Assembly (NCBI GenBank): GCA_023664345.1
Contig: JAMPFQ010000003.1
Coordinates: 170,653 to 234,652 of the forward strand
Reading direction: 5' to 3'
Length of the DNA stretch: 64,000 nucleotides
From: Lachnospiraceae bacterium
GTDB lineage: Bacteria > Bacillota > Clostridia > Lachnospirales > Lachnospiraceae
The translations under genes were made by a program, and so were the position numbers. A model generated the notes under the pieces. It ran no database searches, was not told where the DNA came from, and saw only the letters and a list, made by a program, of their open reading frames with translations. Position 1 is the stretch's first letter, and each line of letters opens with the position of its first letter. This document shows positions 23,605-32,046 of this stretch, piece after piece.

Positions 23605-23765
23605 ACATTGTACCTTGTTTCCGCAAGTCACAGGGCAGAGACCCTGAACACCGTTGGTGTCCAGGGTTCGCTTCGCTCGTCAAATGGCCAAAGAAACAGC
23701 TGCTCGAGCAAGCTCGGCATCTGCTTCTTTGCCCACTTGACTCTGCCCTTTGCGGACATTGTACC
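23605..23765. repeat. structured repeat flanked by 10-bp direct repeats
   Basis: ACATTGTACC occurs at 23605-23614 and 23756-23765. Between them an outer stem (CCGCAA 23621-23626 and AGGGCAGAG 23632-23640 with CTCTGCCCT 23741-23749 and TTGCGG 23750-23755) encloses two hairpins: 23641-23667 (ACCCTG...CAGGGT) and about 23688-23730. The element abuts the queH stop codon. It looks like a miniature palindromic mobile element or a structured RNA. The remainder of the 250-base queH-argS gap (23514-23604) holds only a GC-rich hairpin near 23550-23576. Confidence 0.65.
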
Positions 23766-24407
23766 CTACTTTTCCCTGTCGCGCAAGGAGTATCCGCATC
23801 CGCAGTGATCCTGCCTGTACAGTTCATACTCCGCAGACAGTTCCACAGAACGTTTATAACCGTTCCTTTTCTTAAAATCGGAGGGCAGCCAGGGCACTCC
23901 GTATTCCCGGGATAACGCCATGCCGATCTCGTTCAGCTTCCCGGCGTTTTTCAACGGACTGATGGTAAGGGTGGTACAGAAGAAGTCCGCTCCTGCTTCT
24001 TTCGCTCTCTTTGCCGTCTCCCGCAGGCGCAGGCCATAGCAGCGGAAACACCTTTCGCCGCCCTCCGGACAGTCCTCATACCCCTTTGCCGCCTGATAGA
24101 ACCTTTGGGGTTCATAGTCTCCCTCCAGGATCTCTATGGGATATCCTTTCCGCACGCCCGCCGCCATCTCTTCATTGTAGGCACGGATCAGGCGTTTCTG
24201 TTCCTCCGCTCTCTTACGGTATTCCCCGGAGGACGAGATATTGGGATTAAAATAAAACACAGTGATGTGAAAATAACCGCACAGGTACTCCAGCACATAG
24301 CTGCTGCAGGGCGCACAGCAGCTGTGGAGGAAAAGGCCCGGCGCAGGTCCATCCTCCAGCCTTATCAATATTTTTTCCAGTTCTTTCTGATGATTTATCG
24401 CGTTCAT
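23766..24407 (-). CDS. queH: epoxyqueuosine reductase QueH
   Basis: A 213-residue protein with the QueH (former DUF208) pattern: LHSCCAPCSSY near residue 30, VFYFNPNI, EILEGDYEP, then CPEGGERCFRCYGLRL, TTLTISP, and a C-terminal DHCGCGYS. The paired cysteines hold an iron-sulfur cluster and a further metal. It performs the last step of queuosine synthesis, removing the epoxide oxygen from oQ34 in tRNA, as a non-orthologous replacement for QueG. The start at 24407 is the family start but has only a close GGAG; other in-frame ATGs upstream run into the sodA terminator. No other que gene is visible. Confidence 0.9.
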   Translation of the reverse strand: MNAINHQKELEKILIRLEDGPAPGLFLHSCCAPCSSYVLEYLCGYFHITVFYFNPNISSSGEYRKRAEEQKRLIRAYNEEMAAGVRKGYPIEILEGDYEPQRFYQAAKGYEDCPEGGERCFRCYGLRLRETAKRAKEAGADFFCTTLTISPLKNAGKLNEIGMALSREYGVPWLPSDFKKRNGYKRSVELSAEYELYRQDHCGCGYSLRDREK

Positions 24408-24444
24408 ATCTCCATCTTCTGTTAATTGTGCTATTTTGTCAAGC

Positions 24445-24480
24445 AAAAAAACTTCCCATGAACCGGTCATGGGAAGTTTT
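24445..24480 (-). terminator. intrinsic terminator of the superoxide dismutase gene
   Basis: Perfect 14-bp stem (AAAACTTCCCATGA / TCATGGGAAGTTTT) with a run of U on the minus strand, 18 bases after the stop. Confidence 0.9.
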
Positions 24481-24497
24481 CCGTTCTCATATCCTGT

Positions 24498-25130
24498 TTA
24501 TCGTCCGATCGCTTCCTCATAGCGTTTCTGCGCCTTGCGCCAGTTGATAAGGGTGAACCAGCCGTCCACATAGTCGGCCCTTCTGTTCTGGTATTGCAGA
24601 TAATAGGCATGCTCCCACACATCCACCAGGAAAAGCGGGATGGATTTATCCAGATCCGGCACATCCTGGTTTGCCGTCTGCACAATGGAAAGCTTCCCGT
24701 CCTTGTCCGTCACCAGCCAGGCCCAGCCGGAACCGAACCTGCCCACAGCCGCCTGTTTCATCTGCTCTTTCCACTGCTGAAAAGAACCGAAATCCCTTTC
24801 AATGGCTTCCAGGAGCAGGCCGGAGGGTTCCTGACCCACAGGACTCTTCATGGCGTCAAAATAGAGTTCGTGGTTATAGACCCCGCCGCCGTTATTGCGC
24901 ACAGGCGTCTGTATGGCCGCCGGAAGATGGTCGATCTGACGCAGCAGATCCGACAGCCCCAGCTTCTGCAGTTCCGGATAGTCTGACAGCGCCGCGTTGA
25001 GATGATCCACATAAGTCTTGTAATGCTTATCATGGTGGAAATGCAGCGTTTCCTGATCCAGCACGGGCACCAGGGCGTCATATTCATAGGGCAGCGGTTT
25101 TGCTACAAAAGGATATGTTTCTTCTTTCAT
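24498..25130 (-). CDS. sodA: superoxide dismutase, Fe/Mn type
   Basis: A 210-residue enzyme with the four metal ligands expected of the family: His in HFHHDKHYKTYV (residue about 32), a second His in the VYNHELYFDAM stretch, and Asp/His in DVWEHAYYLQYQNRR. GSGWAWLV is the usual active-site aromatic segment. It removes superoxide in the cytoplasm, notable for a strict anaerobe but common in the family. The start at 25130 follows GGGAGA; 19 further codons are open upstream. Flanked by terminators on both sides, so it is a single-gene transcript. Confidence 0.94.
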   Translation of the reverse strand: MKEETYPFVAKPLPYEYDALVPVLDQETLHFHHDKHYKTYVDHLNAALSDYPELQKLGLSDLLRQIDHLPAAIQTPVRNNGGGVYNHELYFDAMKSPVGQEPSGLLLEAIERDFGSFQQWKEQMKQAAVGRFGSGWAWLVTDKDGKLSIVQTANQDVPDLDKSIPLFLVDVWEHAYYLQYQNRRADYVDGWFTLINWRKAQKRYEEAIGR

Positions 25131-25147
25131 AATCTGATTTCTCCCAA

Positions 25148-25194
25148 TAAAAAAGAAAAGTTTACATGTCGAAATTATTTTATGCAAACTTTTC
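25148..25194 (-). terminator. intrinsic terminator of the pyrF-thrH transcript
   Basis: Thirteen-base stem GAAAAGTTTGCAT / ATGTAAACTTTTC (one G-U pair) followed by TTTTTTATT on the minus strand. It sits directly upstream of the sodA ribosome binding site, so an operator role cannot be excluded. Confidence 0.75.
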
Positions 25195-25212
25195 CATTTT
25201 ATACTTGATATG

Positions 25213-25812
25213 TCACAATACCGCCCTGATCGCCGCCATCAGTTCCTCGTAAGTCTCAAACGCGGGCAGATCCGGATTATCCGCCTTGATCTTATCGGTG
25301 CTCTTAAACAGGAATCCGGCCTTACTTGCCCTGATCATGCCAAGGTCATTGTAGCTGTCACCGCTGGCGATGGTCTCATAGCCGATGGACTGCAGCGCTT
25401 TCACGGTGGCCAGCTTGGAATCCTCTATACGCATCCGAAAGCCCGTGATCTCTCCGTCCTCCGCCGCCTCCAGGGAATTGCAGAAGATGGTGGGCCATCC
25501 CAGTTTCTCCATCAGAGGAGTGGCAAACTGCGTGAACGTATCACTGATGATGATCACCTGTGTCAGGGAACGGAGTTCGTCCAGAAACGCTTTCGCCCCA
25601 GGCATGGGATCGATCTTCGCGATAGTATCCCGGATCTCATTCAGCCCCAGGCCATGTTCTTTCAAAATGCCAATGCGCCACTTCATCAGTTTATCGTAAT
25701 CCGGCTCGTCCCGGGTGGTCCTTTTTAATTCGGGGATCCCGCTGGCCTCCGCAAAGGCGATCCATATTTCGGGCACCAATACCCCTTCCAGATCTAAGCA
25801 TACTATGTTCAT
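25213..25812 (-). CDS. thrH: ThrH-like HAD phosphatase (phosphoserine phosphatase/homoserine phosphotransferase)
   Basis: A 199-residue HAD-family protein beginning MNIVCLDLEGVLVPEIWIAF. The first motif reads DLEGV, the hallmark of ThrH, instead of the usual DxDxT; motif II is IIISDTF, and GDSYNDLGM supplies the Mg-binding acidic residues. ThrH proteins hydrolyse phosphoserine and can transfer phosphate to homoserine. The start at 25812 has AGAGG eight bases upstream. It begins two bases after the pyrF stop, so it is co-expressed with pyrF. Confidence 0.85.
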   Translation of the reverse strand: MNIVCLDLEGVLVPEIWIAFAEASGIPELKRTTRDEPDYDKLMKWRIGILKEHGLGLNEIRDTIAKIDPMPGAKAFLDELRSLTQVIIISDTFTQFATPLMEKLGWPTIFCNSLEAAEDGEITGFRMRIEDSKLATVKALQSIGYETIASGDSYNDLGMIRASKAGFLFKSTDKIKADNPDLPAFETYEELMAAIRAVL

Positions 25813-25814
25813 AT

Positions 25815-26750
25815 TCAAAACCTCTTCTCCAGTGCGGAAGCAATATCCTCTTTCATAGCGAGCACCGCCGCCCTGGAAGCTTCCGCGTAATCTTTCTCCC
25901 CGTACTTCGCATACTGCTCCTGCTGATAAGCCGCAATGATGCCCCTGGAGGAATTGACGATGGCGCCCAGGCCGTCCTCGTTAAAGAAATCCACCAGATC
26001 CGCGCCCTTTCCGCCCTGTGCGCCGTAACCGGGAACCAGGATGAAACTCTTCGGCATCACTTTCCGCATGAGCCTGCCCTGTTCGGGATAGGTAGCGCCC
26101 ACAACAGCGCCCACATAACTGTAACCGCCCTCATCAGGCATGCATTCCTCCGCCCAGGCCGCCACCTGTCCGCCCACATGCTCATAGAGGGGCTTTCCGT
26201 CGATCAGCCTGTCCTGAAGCTCGCCGCTGCTGGGATTGGACGTCTTGACCAGCACGAAGATGCCTTTCTTCTCCTCCGCGCACACTTTCAGGAACGGTTT
26301 CACGCCGTCGGAGCCAAGATAGGGATTGACCGTGGCGAAATCCTCGTCAAAAGCGCTGTATGCCTTACTGCCCACCTGCACTTTTCCCAGATGCGCCACC
26401 GCATAGGCCTCGGAGGTGGAACCGATGTCTCCCCGCTTGACGTCGCCGATCACGACCAGCCCTTTCTCCTTACAGTAATCCACCGTTCTCTTAAATACCG
26501 TCAGCCCGGGAATCCCGAACTGCTCATACATCGCAATCTGGGGCTTCACTGCGGGGATCAGATCCCACACCGCGTCTATGATCCCCTTATTATACTGCCA
26601 TACCGCTTCCGCGGCGCCCAGCAGGGTCTCTCCATACTCCGCGAAATTTGCCGCCTTAATGTATTCCGGCACAAATTTCATCATGGGATCCAGCCCCACC
26701 ACAATGGGGGCGTTGGTCTTTTTGATATTGGCGATCAGTTTATTGATCAT
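25815..26750 (-). CDS. pyrF: orotidine 5'-phosphate decarboxylase (type 2)
   Basis: A 311-residue type 2 OMP decarboxylase: VGLDPMMKFVPEY near the N terminus, the catalytic VIGDVKRGDIGSTSEAYA segment (Asp-x-Lys-x-x-Asp), and FILVPGYGAQGGK with the phosphate-binding loop. It makes UMP in pyrimidine synthesis. Good ribosome binding site AGAGGA. No other pyr gene is present in the window, so the gene is separated from the pathway operon. Followed directly by thrH. Confidence 0.95.
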   Translation of the reverse strand: MINKLIANIKKTNAPIVVGLDPMMKFVPEYIKAANFAEYGETLLGAAEAVWQYNKGIIDAVWDLIPAVKPQIAMYEQFGIPGLTVFKRTVDYCKEKGLVVIGDVKRGDIGSTSEAYAVAHLGKVQVGSKAYSAFDEDFATVNPYLGSDGVKPFLKVCAEEKKGIFVLVKTSNPSSGELQDRLIDGKPLYEHVGGQVAAWAEECMPDEGGYSYVGAVVGATYPEQGRLMRKVMPKSFILVPGYGAQGGKGADLVDFFNEDGLGAIVNSSRGIIAAYQQEQYAKYGEKDYAEASRAAVLAMKEDIASALEKRF

Positions 26751-26768
26751 ATGTTATTCCTCTCTGCC

Positions 26769-29159
26769 CTACAGTGCCTGGGCCACAGCCGTCTGGTCAA
26801 TATACTTCCTGATATTGGAAACATTCACATACTTTTTATGCTTCTCCCCGTCCACCACGACCAGCGTGGGTGCCTGCATCACGCCGTAACGCGATGCCAG
26901 CTCCATATTTTCCTCCGCGTCCAGGGGCACATATCTCACATCTTTCAAAAGTTCTTTGGCGATCTTACAGTTGGGACAGGTCTTCGTAGTAAACAGATAC
27001 CTGATATTCCTTGGCTCCTCCACGCTGACCTCCACATCTTCCCCGTGATTGGAAAGGGTCACAACGCTTCTGGCAGGACGCTTCAGCACGGAATGCGCCA
27101 CATCATACTCCTTGCGGTTTTCGTACTCCTGCAGCTTGCCATCGTTCCAGTTCTGCACGGGGCGGTAATAGCCCGTGATCCGGCTGTACACTTCCGTCTT
27201 CGCGCCGCAGTGGGGGCAGACCTTTACCTCCCCCGCCAGATAACCGTGCTCCTTACAGATGGAGTAGGTAGGCGACAGGGTGTAATAAGGCAGCCTATAA
27301 TTGTAAGCAATGGCCTTCACCAGGGAAGCCGCCGCTTTCCAGTCGGGCAGCTTCTCTCCCAGGAACGCATGAAACACCGTGCCCGAAGTATATAAAGTCT
27401 GCAGTTCGTCCTGGATATCCAGTGCGTCAAAGATATCCGCAGTATAATCCACCGGCAGGTGGGAGGAGTTGGTATAATAAGGGGTATCCCCCTGCTTTCC
27501 CGCCGTCCGGATCGCAGGCCATCTCTTCCGGTCATGCTTTGCCAGGCGATAAGCAGTGCTCTCCGCGGGCGTGGCCTCCAGATTGTAAAGGTCTCCGTAC
27601 TGCTCCTGGTAATCGGACAGGCGCTCCCTCATATGGTTCAACACCTTTTTCGCAAAAGCCTGCGTCTTCTCACCGGTCATATCAGCCCGAAGCCAGTTGG
27701 CGTTCAATCCCGCCTCGTTCATGCCGATCAGGCCGATGGTGGAAAAATGATTGTCAAAGGAGCCCAGATACCGTTTCGTATAAGGATACAATCCCTCCTC
27801 CAGCAGCCTGGTGATCACGTCGCGCTTGATCTTCAGGGAACGGGCCGCGATATCCATCATGTGGTTCAGCCTTGCGAAGAACTCGTCCTCGTTGGCGGAC
27901 AGGTAGGCGATCCGGGGCAGATTGATGGTGACCACACCCACGCTCCCGGTACTCTCGCCGGAACCGAAAAACCCTCCCGTCTTCTTTCTCAGTTCCCGCA
28001 GATCCAGCCGCAGGCGGCAGCACATGCTGCGCACGTCTCCCGGCTCCATATCGGAATTGATATAGTTGGAAAAATAGGGCGTGCCATATTTTGAGGTCAT
28101 CTCGAACAACAATCTGTTGTTCTCCGTGTCAGACCAGTCGAAATCCCTCGTAATGGAATAAGTGGGAATGGGATACTGGAAGCCCCTGCCATTGGAGTCT
28201 CCCTCGATCATGGTCTCGATAAAGGCCTTGTTGACCATGTCCATCTCTTTCTTACAATCCTTATATTTAAAGTCCATTTCCTCGCCGCCCACGATGGCAG
28301 GCAGTTCCGCCAGATCGTCAGGCACGGTCCAATCCAGCGTGATGTTGGAAAAGGGCGCCTGGGTCCCCCAGCGGCTGGGCGTATTCACGCCGTAGATAAA
28401 GGATTCCACACACTTTTTTACGTCATAATAGCTTAAATGATCCGCCTTTACAAAAGGCGCCAGATAGGTGTCAAAGGAAGAAAACGCCTGAGCGCCCGCC
28501 CATTCGTTCTGCATGATTCCCAGAAAGTTCACCATCTGGTTGCACAGCACGGACAGATGCTTTGCGGGAGCGGAAGTGATCTTGCCGGTGATGCCGCCCA
28601 GGCCTTCTTTGATCAGCTGCTTTAAGGACCAGCCCGCGCAGTAGCCGGTGAGCATGGAAAGGTCATGGATATGGATATCCGCGTTCCGGTGAGCCGCCGC
28701 GATCTCCTCGTCATAGATCTCAGAAAGCCAGTAATTGGCAGTGACAGCGCCGGAATTGCTGAGGATCAGACCGCCCACGGAATAGGTGACGGTGGAATTT
28801 TCTTTCACGCGCCAGTCTTCCACTTTCACATAGCCGTTGACCACTTCCTTGTAGTCAAGGATAGTGGAGGCCATGGTGCGCATCTTCTCCCGCTGCTTGC
28901 GGTACAGGATATAAGCCTTTGCCACTTCCTCATAACCTGCCTGTCCGAGAACCCGTTCCACGCTGTCCTGGATATCCTCCACATAGATGGATTCCTCTTT
29001 CACCTTATCCTGAAAGTCAGCGGTCACGCGCAGCGCCAACAGGTCGATGATGTCGTTGGTGTAGCTTTTCTGTGTGGCGGTAAAGGCCTTCATGATCACG
29101 TCGTTTATCTTAGTCAGCGTAAACTCCGCCTTTTCCCCATCTCTTTTGATCACCTGCAT
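26769..29159 (-). CDS. nrdD: anaerobic ribonucleoside-triphosphate reductase with C-terminal glutaredoxin-like domain
   Basis: A 796-residue class III reductase. Residues about 1-90 form an ATP-cone (MQVIKRDGEKAEFTLTKIND). The catalytic barrel follows, with the glycyl-radical segment RITGYYRPVQNWN near residue 660-675 and a zinc site CKEHG...CPHCG just before it. The last 80 residues add a thioredoxin-fold unit (FTTKTCPNCKIAKELL, MQAPTLVV with a cis-Pro, and a C-terminal helix), which makes the protein longer than the usual 700 or so. It could reduce the enzyme or deliver electrons. Its activase NrdG is not in the window. Promoter and candidate NrdR box upstream. Confidence 0.95.
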   Translation of the reverse strand: MQVIKRDGEKAEFTLTKINDVIMKAFTATQKSYTNDIIDLLALRVTADFQDKVKEESIYVEDIQDSVERVLGQAGYEEVAKAYILYRKQREKMRTMASTILDYKEVVNGYVKVEDWRVKENSTVTYSVGGLILSNSGAVTANYWLSEIYDEEIAAAHRNADIHIHDLSMLTGYCAGWSLKQLIKEGLGGITGKITSAPAKHLSVLCNQMVNFLGIMQNEWAGAQAFSSFDTYLAPFVKADHLSYYDVKKCVESFIYGVNTPSRWGTQAPFSNITLDWTVPDDLAELPAIVGGEEMDFKYKDCKKEMDMVNKAFIETMIEGDSNGRGFQYPIPTYSITRDFDWSDTENNRLLFEMTSKYGTPYFSNYINSDMEPGDVRSMCCRLRLDLRELRKKTGGFFGSGESTGSVGVVTINLPRIAYLSANEDEFFARLNHMMDIAARSLKIKRDVITRLLEEGLYPYTKRYLGSFDNHFSTIGLIGMNEAGLNANWLRADMTGEKTQAFAKKVLNHMRERLSDYQEQYGDLYNLEATPAESTAYRLAKHDRKRWPAIRTAGKQGDTPYYTNSSHLPVDYTADIFDALDIQDELQTLYTSGTVFHAFLGEKLPDWKAAASLVKAIAYNYRLPYYTLSPTYSICKEHGYLAGEVKVCPHCGAKTEVYSRITGYYRPVQNWNDGKLQEYENRKEYDVAHSVLKRPARSVVTLSNHGEDVEVSVEEPRNIRYLFTTKTCPNCKIAKELLKDVRYVPLDAEENMELASRYGVMQAPTLVVVDGEKHKKYVNVSNIRKYIDQTAVAQAL

Positions 29160-29206
29160 ATAAGTAGGCCCTCCCTCTGCCTGATAAATTTTACCCGATT
29201 AGTATA

Positions 29207-29258
29207 AATTTATCATCCCTTAGGGGAAAAGTCAATGTATACATACTATATATGGTGT
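29207..29258 (-). promoter_or_regulatory. nrdD promoter with candidate NrdR box
   Basis: TTGACT (29230-29235) and TAAATT (29207-29212) are 17 bases apart on the minus strand. Directly upstream, 29241-29258 is similar to the NrdR palindrome (consensus-like ACACTATATATAGTGT, here with two differences). A second box at the usual spacing was not found. Confidence 0.5.
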
Positions 29259-29285
29259 TTTACAGTAACAGTTCAGCTTTCCGTT

Positions 29286-30326
29286 TTATATGAGTTTTCC
29301 AAAAAACGGTATCTTTTTAACAATATTTGAAAGAATCATTCCCAGGACAAGGCTGCACGCTATCCAGACAAAGACCGCCGGATAAGTGCCGATCCCCGGC
29401 AGCAGCGCATCAAATATCGGGCGGCACACTCCCCTGAGCTGTTCATCGATCAGATAACAGCCAAAAGTTCCGGCCCCCATGAAGCTTATCACCTTTTGCG
29501 CCATTGCCGGTATCTGAGATCTCGTGCACAGATAGCGCACATCCACAAACAGGGTCATTGCGGTGACCAGCGCAAATTCCCCGCCAAAGGCCATAATGCT
29601 CCCGTCCCGCAGCAGTGCGGTATGGTTCAGGCATGTCTCTAACAGGAGCAAGGCAAAAGCCGCCACATTCAACAGCAGGATATTCCGCGCTTTCATAAAA
29701 GTATCACCGGAAAGCTGCTCCACATAGTACCCCGCCATCGCGCAGACCACATAGGGGCCGAACATGGGAATCTCCAGAGGTGTCCTTGTCCACTGCATGA
29801 AATATTCTACGATAGGCAGCGCCCCGTTCAGGAAAAGATATAAGATAAAAAGATAATGGAACCACGCTTTTCCGGGGATCGCTCTCACCAGCTTCTGCAG
29901 AAAAGGCAGGATCAGCAACACGGAGATGTAGGTATACAGGAACCACTGCTGCGGCCAGCCCGTCCCGGAATACAGCAGATAAAAAAAATCATACAGTCCG
30001 GCCTGTCCTCCACCCAGTACCCTCAGGCAATACATGAACCCCATCGTCAGCACGATCACAACAGCCATGCGGAGTACACGATGCCGCAGCACATAGCCTA
30101 TGCTTTCCTCTTTCTTCAGCAGCAAGGCTCCTGTGATCATGAAAAAAAGGGGAACGCAGTGCTGGGACGCGGTAGCCATAAAAGTCCCGATCCAATACCC
30201 GGCCTGAGAGGAAGCGTTCAGATAATAATGTATGCCTGCATCTCCAGTATGGATGAAAAAGACGGTAAAGATAGCAATGACCCTCAATATATCCAGATAG
30301 GCAACCCTCTTTTTCTGCACATTCAT
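29286..30326 (-). CDS. acyltransferase 3 family membrane protein
   Basis: A 346-residue protein with about ten membrane helices and the OafA-type N terminus RVAYLDILRVIAIFTVFFIH, whose His is a conserved catalytic residue, then HCVPLFFMITGALLL. Members O-acylate surface polysaccharides or peptidoglycan. The start at 30326 is given by AGGAGAAAGG; the longer frame overlaps the upstream gene. It begins 37 bases after the TPR-lipoprotein gene and is probably in the same transcript. No polysaccharide genes are nearby, so the acceptor is unknown. Confidence 0.88.
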   Translation of the reverse strand: MNVQKKRVAYLDILRVIAIFTVFFIHTGDAGIHYYLNASSQAGYWIGTFMATASQHCVPLFFMITGALLLKKEESIGYVLRHRVLRMAVVIVLTMGFMYCLRVLGGGQAGLYDFFYLLYSGTGWPQQWFLYTYISVLLILPFLQKLVRAIPGKAWFHYLFILYLFLNGALPIVEYFMQWTRTPLEIPMFGPYVVCAMAGYYVEQLSGDTFMKARNILLLNVAAFALLLLETCLNHTALLRDGSIMAFGGEFALVTAMTLFVDVRYLCTRSQIPAMAQKVISFMGAGTFGCYLIDEQLRGVCRPIFDALLPGIGTYPAVFVWIACSLVLGMILSNIVKKIPFFGKLI

Positions 30327-30363
30327 ACTGTCCTTTCTCCTAACTGCGATTCCGCTGCCCCTG

Positions 30364-31419
30364 TCACCGGGTCGATAAAAAATCCAATTCCCTCTTTGCC
30401 TGCTCATCATCAGGATAATTCTTCATATAATTTGTCAGCAGCGCGTATGCCTGTTGATAATCGCCCAGATATTCATATGCCACGACCTCGTTAAAGGCAA
30501 GAGACTGCAGCACCGGATTATCTTCCAGCTGCATGCCCGCCTGAAAAGCGGCCAGAGCGTTCTGGTACTCTCCCTTGGTCAGTTCGCACAGACCCAGCTG
30601 GTTATAGATCTCCGCATTTCCGTCATACCGGGACAGATAACTGTTATAGACATTCGAGGCGTAATTATAGTCGCCTGTGGCTTCGTATGCGCGGCCCAGA
30701 TAAAGGTAACTGTCAACGCCGCCCTTGTCCTTCGCCTCTTCCAGGGCCAGATAAGCTTTCTGATATTCGCCCAGATAATAGTAGATCCTCCCCGTGATAT
30801 AGGTGTCCATGGACTTGTCGCCGGAATCCAGCGCCGCCTGCAGATAGGCCTGCCCTGTCTCCTTGTAGCCAAAATCCTCCAGCACCTCATAAATCTGGAT
30901 CACCCGGTCATAATTTTTAGGATCCATCCCGATCACTTTGTCAAAATCCGCTTTCGCCCCCTCAAGATCTAAGAGATGCAGGCGCGCATTCCCCCGCAGG
31001 AAATAAGCTTCTTTCTCATTGCCCCGCAGATCCAGTATCGCGTTATAGGTATCCTCCGCCTCCTGATACCTGCCACTCTTCATATAGGCCGCCGCCATAT
31101 AATAATTCAGGTCAAAATCCACATTTTCCACAAGACCGTTGCTGGAGGAGAGAGCCTGCCGGAAACAGGCCACCGCCTGCTCATAGTCCGTCAGCCCCAT
31201 GTACGCGATCCCCCTCCCCCGCTCCACCAGCCTGCTGTCAGCGCCGCTTTCCTCCGCTTCCTCAAACTTCGCCAAGGCTTCCTCGTAATCAAGAGACTGG
31301 ACCAGCGCCATGGCATCCTGCAGCGCCTCATTCTTCTCCCCGCATCCGGTCAGAGTGACCGCCAGCATGACACATGCCGCCGTACATATCCATTTTTTCC
31401 CTAATGTGCTTCTCTTCAC
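30364..31419 (-). CDS. TPR-repeat lipoprotein
   Basis: A 351-residue protein that starts at a GTG (31419) with GGAGG seven bases upstream. N-terminal lipoprotein signal with lipobox LTGC (Cys about residue 26). The rest consists of about seven tetratricopeptide repeats (for example DYEEALAKFEEAEE, DYEQAVACFRQAL, DLEGAKADFDKVI). Anchored on the outer face of the membrane, it is likely a scaffold for protein contacts. No partner is evident; it lies between mscL and an acyltransferase gene on the same strand. Confidence 0.85.
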   Translation of the reverse strand: MKRSTLGKKWICTAACVMLAVTLTGCGEKNEALQDAMALVQSLDYEEALAKFEEAEESGADSRLVERGRGIAYMGLTDYEQAVACFRQALSSSNGLVENVDFDLNYYMAAAYMKSGRYQEAEDTYNAILDLRGNEKEAYFLRGNARLHLLDLEGAKADFDKVIGMDPKNYDRVIQIYEVLEDFGYKETGQAYLQAALDSGDKSMDTYITGRIYYYLGEYQKAYLALEEAKDKGGVDSYLYLGRAYEATGDYNYASNVYNSYLSRYDGNAEIYNQLGLCELTKGEYQNALAAFQAGMQLEDNPVLQSLAFNEVVAYEYLGDYQQAYALLTNYMKNYPDDEQAKRELDFLSTR

Positions 31420-31456
31420 TGCCAACCTCCGTGCGGAGCCGTCCGCATTGCGCCTT

Positions 31457-31894
31457 TTACTCGTTTTCCAGCTGCGAAGTGCAGTGAGGACAGCGGGTCG
31501 CGTCAATGGCGATCTCGCTCTTGCAGAACGGACACTTTTTGGTAGTGGGCGCCGCAGGCGTTTCTTTCTTATGGGAAAGCTTGTCCCCGATAGCATTGAT
31601 CCCTTTGACCAGCAGAAAAATGACCAGAGCCGTGATCAGGAAGTTTATCACCGCGGTGATGAAATTTCCGTAGCAGAGTACAGGAGCGTTCTCCCCGCTT
31701 CCCAGCGTCAGATACAGATTGCTGAAATCCGTTCCGCCGAATATCCCCAGCAGCGGGGTCAGTATATCCTGGTTCAGGGAAGTCACGATAGAGGTGAACG
31801 CTCCTCCTACGATAACACCCACTGCCATATCCATTACATTTCCGCGCATGATGAACTTTTTAAATTCCGCGATCAGGCCTTTTCCTTTGTTCAT
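31457..31894 (-). CDS. mscL: large-conductance mechanosensitive channel with C-terminal zinc ribbon
   Basis: A 145-residue MscL: N-terminal helix KGLIAEFKKFIMRGNVMDMA, first pore helix VGVIVGGAFTSIVTSL, periplasmic loop and second helix (about 77-100). Instead of the usual short C-terminal helix bundle it ends in a double CxxC zinc ribbon (CPFC...CPHC, residues about 121-137). It opens under membrane tension to release solutes on osmotic downshift. Ribosome binding site AGGGGA. Divergent from the DUF4317 gene. Confidence 0.95.
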   Translation of the reverse strand: MNKGKGLIAEFKKFIMRGNVMDMAVGVIVGGAFTSIVTSLNQDILTPLLGIFGGTDFSNLYLTLGSGENAPVLCYGNFITAVINFLITALVIFLLVKGINAIGDKLSHKKETPAAPTTKKCPFCKSEIAIDATRCPHCTSQLENE

Positions 31895-31990
31895 GTCAGC
31901 ATTCCCCTTTCTTATCCATTGGCGTTCATGACGATCTGTTCCGAGACTTTTTTTAATAGTAACACAAGAATCTGTACTTCACAAGAGTGC

Positions 31991-32019
31991 TTGCCCACTT
32001 TTCAAAATTGGTTTATACT
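31991..32019 (+). promoter_or_regulatory. promoter of the DUF4317 gene
   Basis: TTGCCC (31991-31996) and TATACT (32014-32019) with a 17-base spacer, 28 bases before the start codon. Confidence 0.65.
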
Positions 32020-32046
32020 AGGGTGGAAAGGACGGTACATATCATT

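Noticed and set aside
23514-23765. T-box leader upstream of argS
   Set aside because: No AGGGTGGNACCGCG-type T-box sequence or specifier arrangement; the region is a repeat-like structure. The short trpS leader was rejected for the same reason.
25148-25194. Metal- or redox-responsive operator in front of sodA
   Set aside because: The stem is followed by a U-run and lies behind thrH, which a terminator explains; no PerR or Fur box could be matched.
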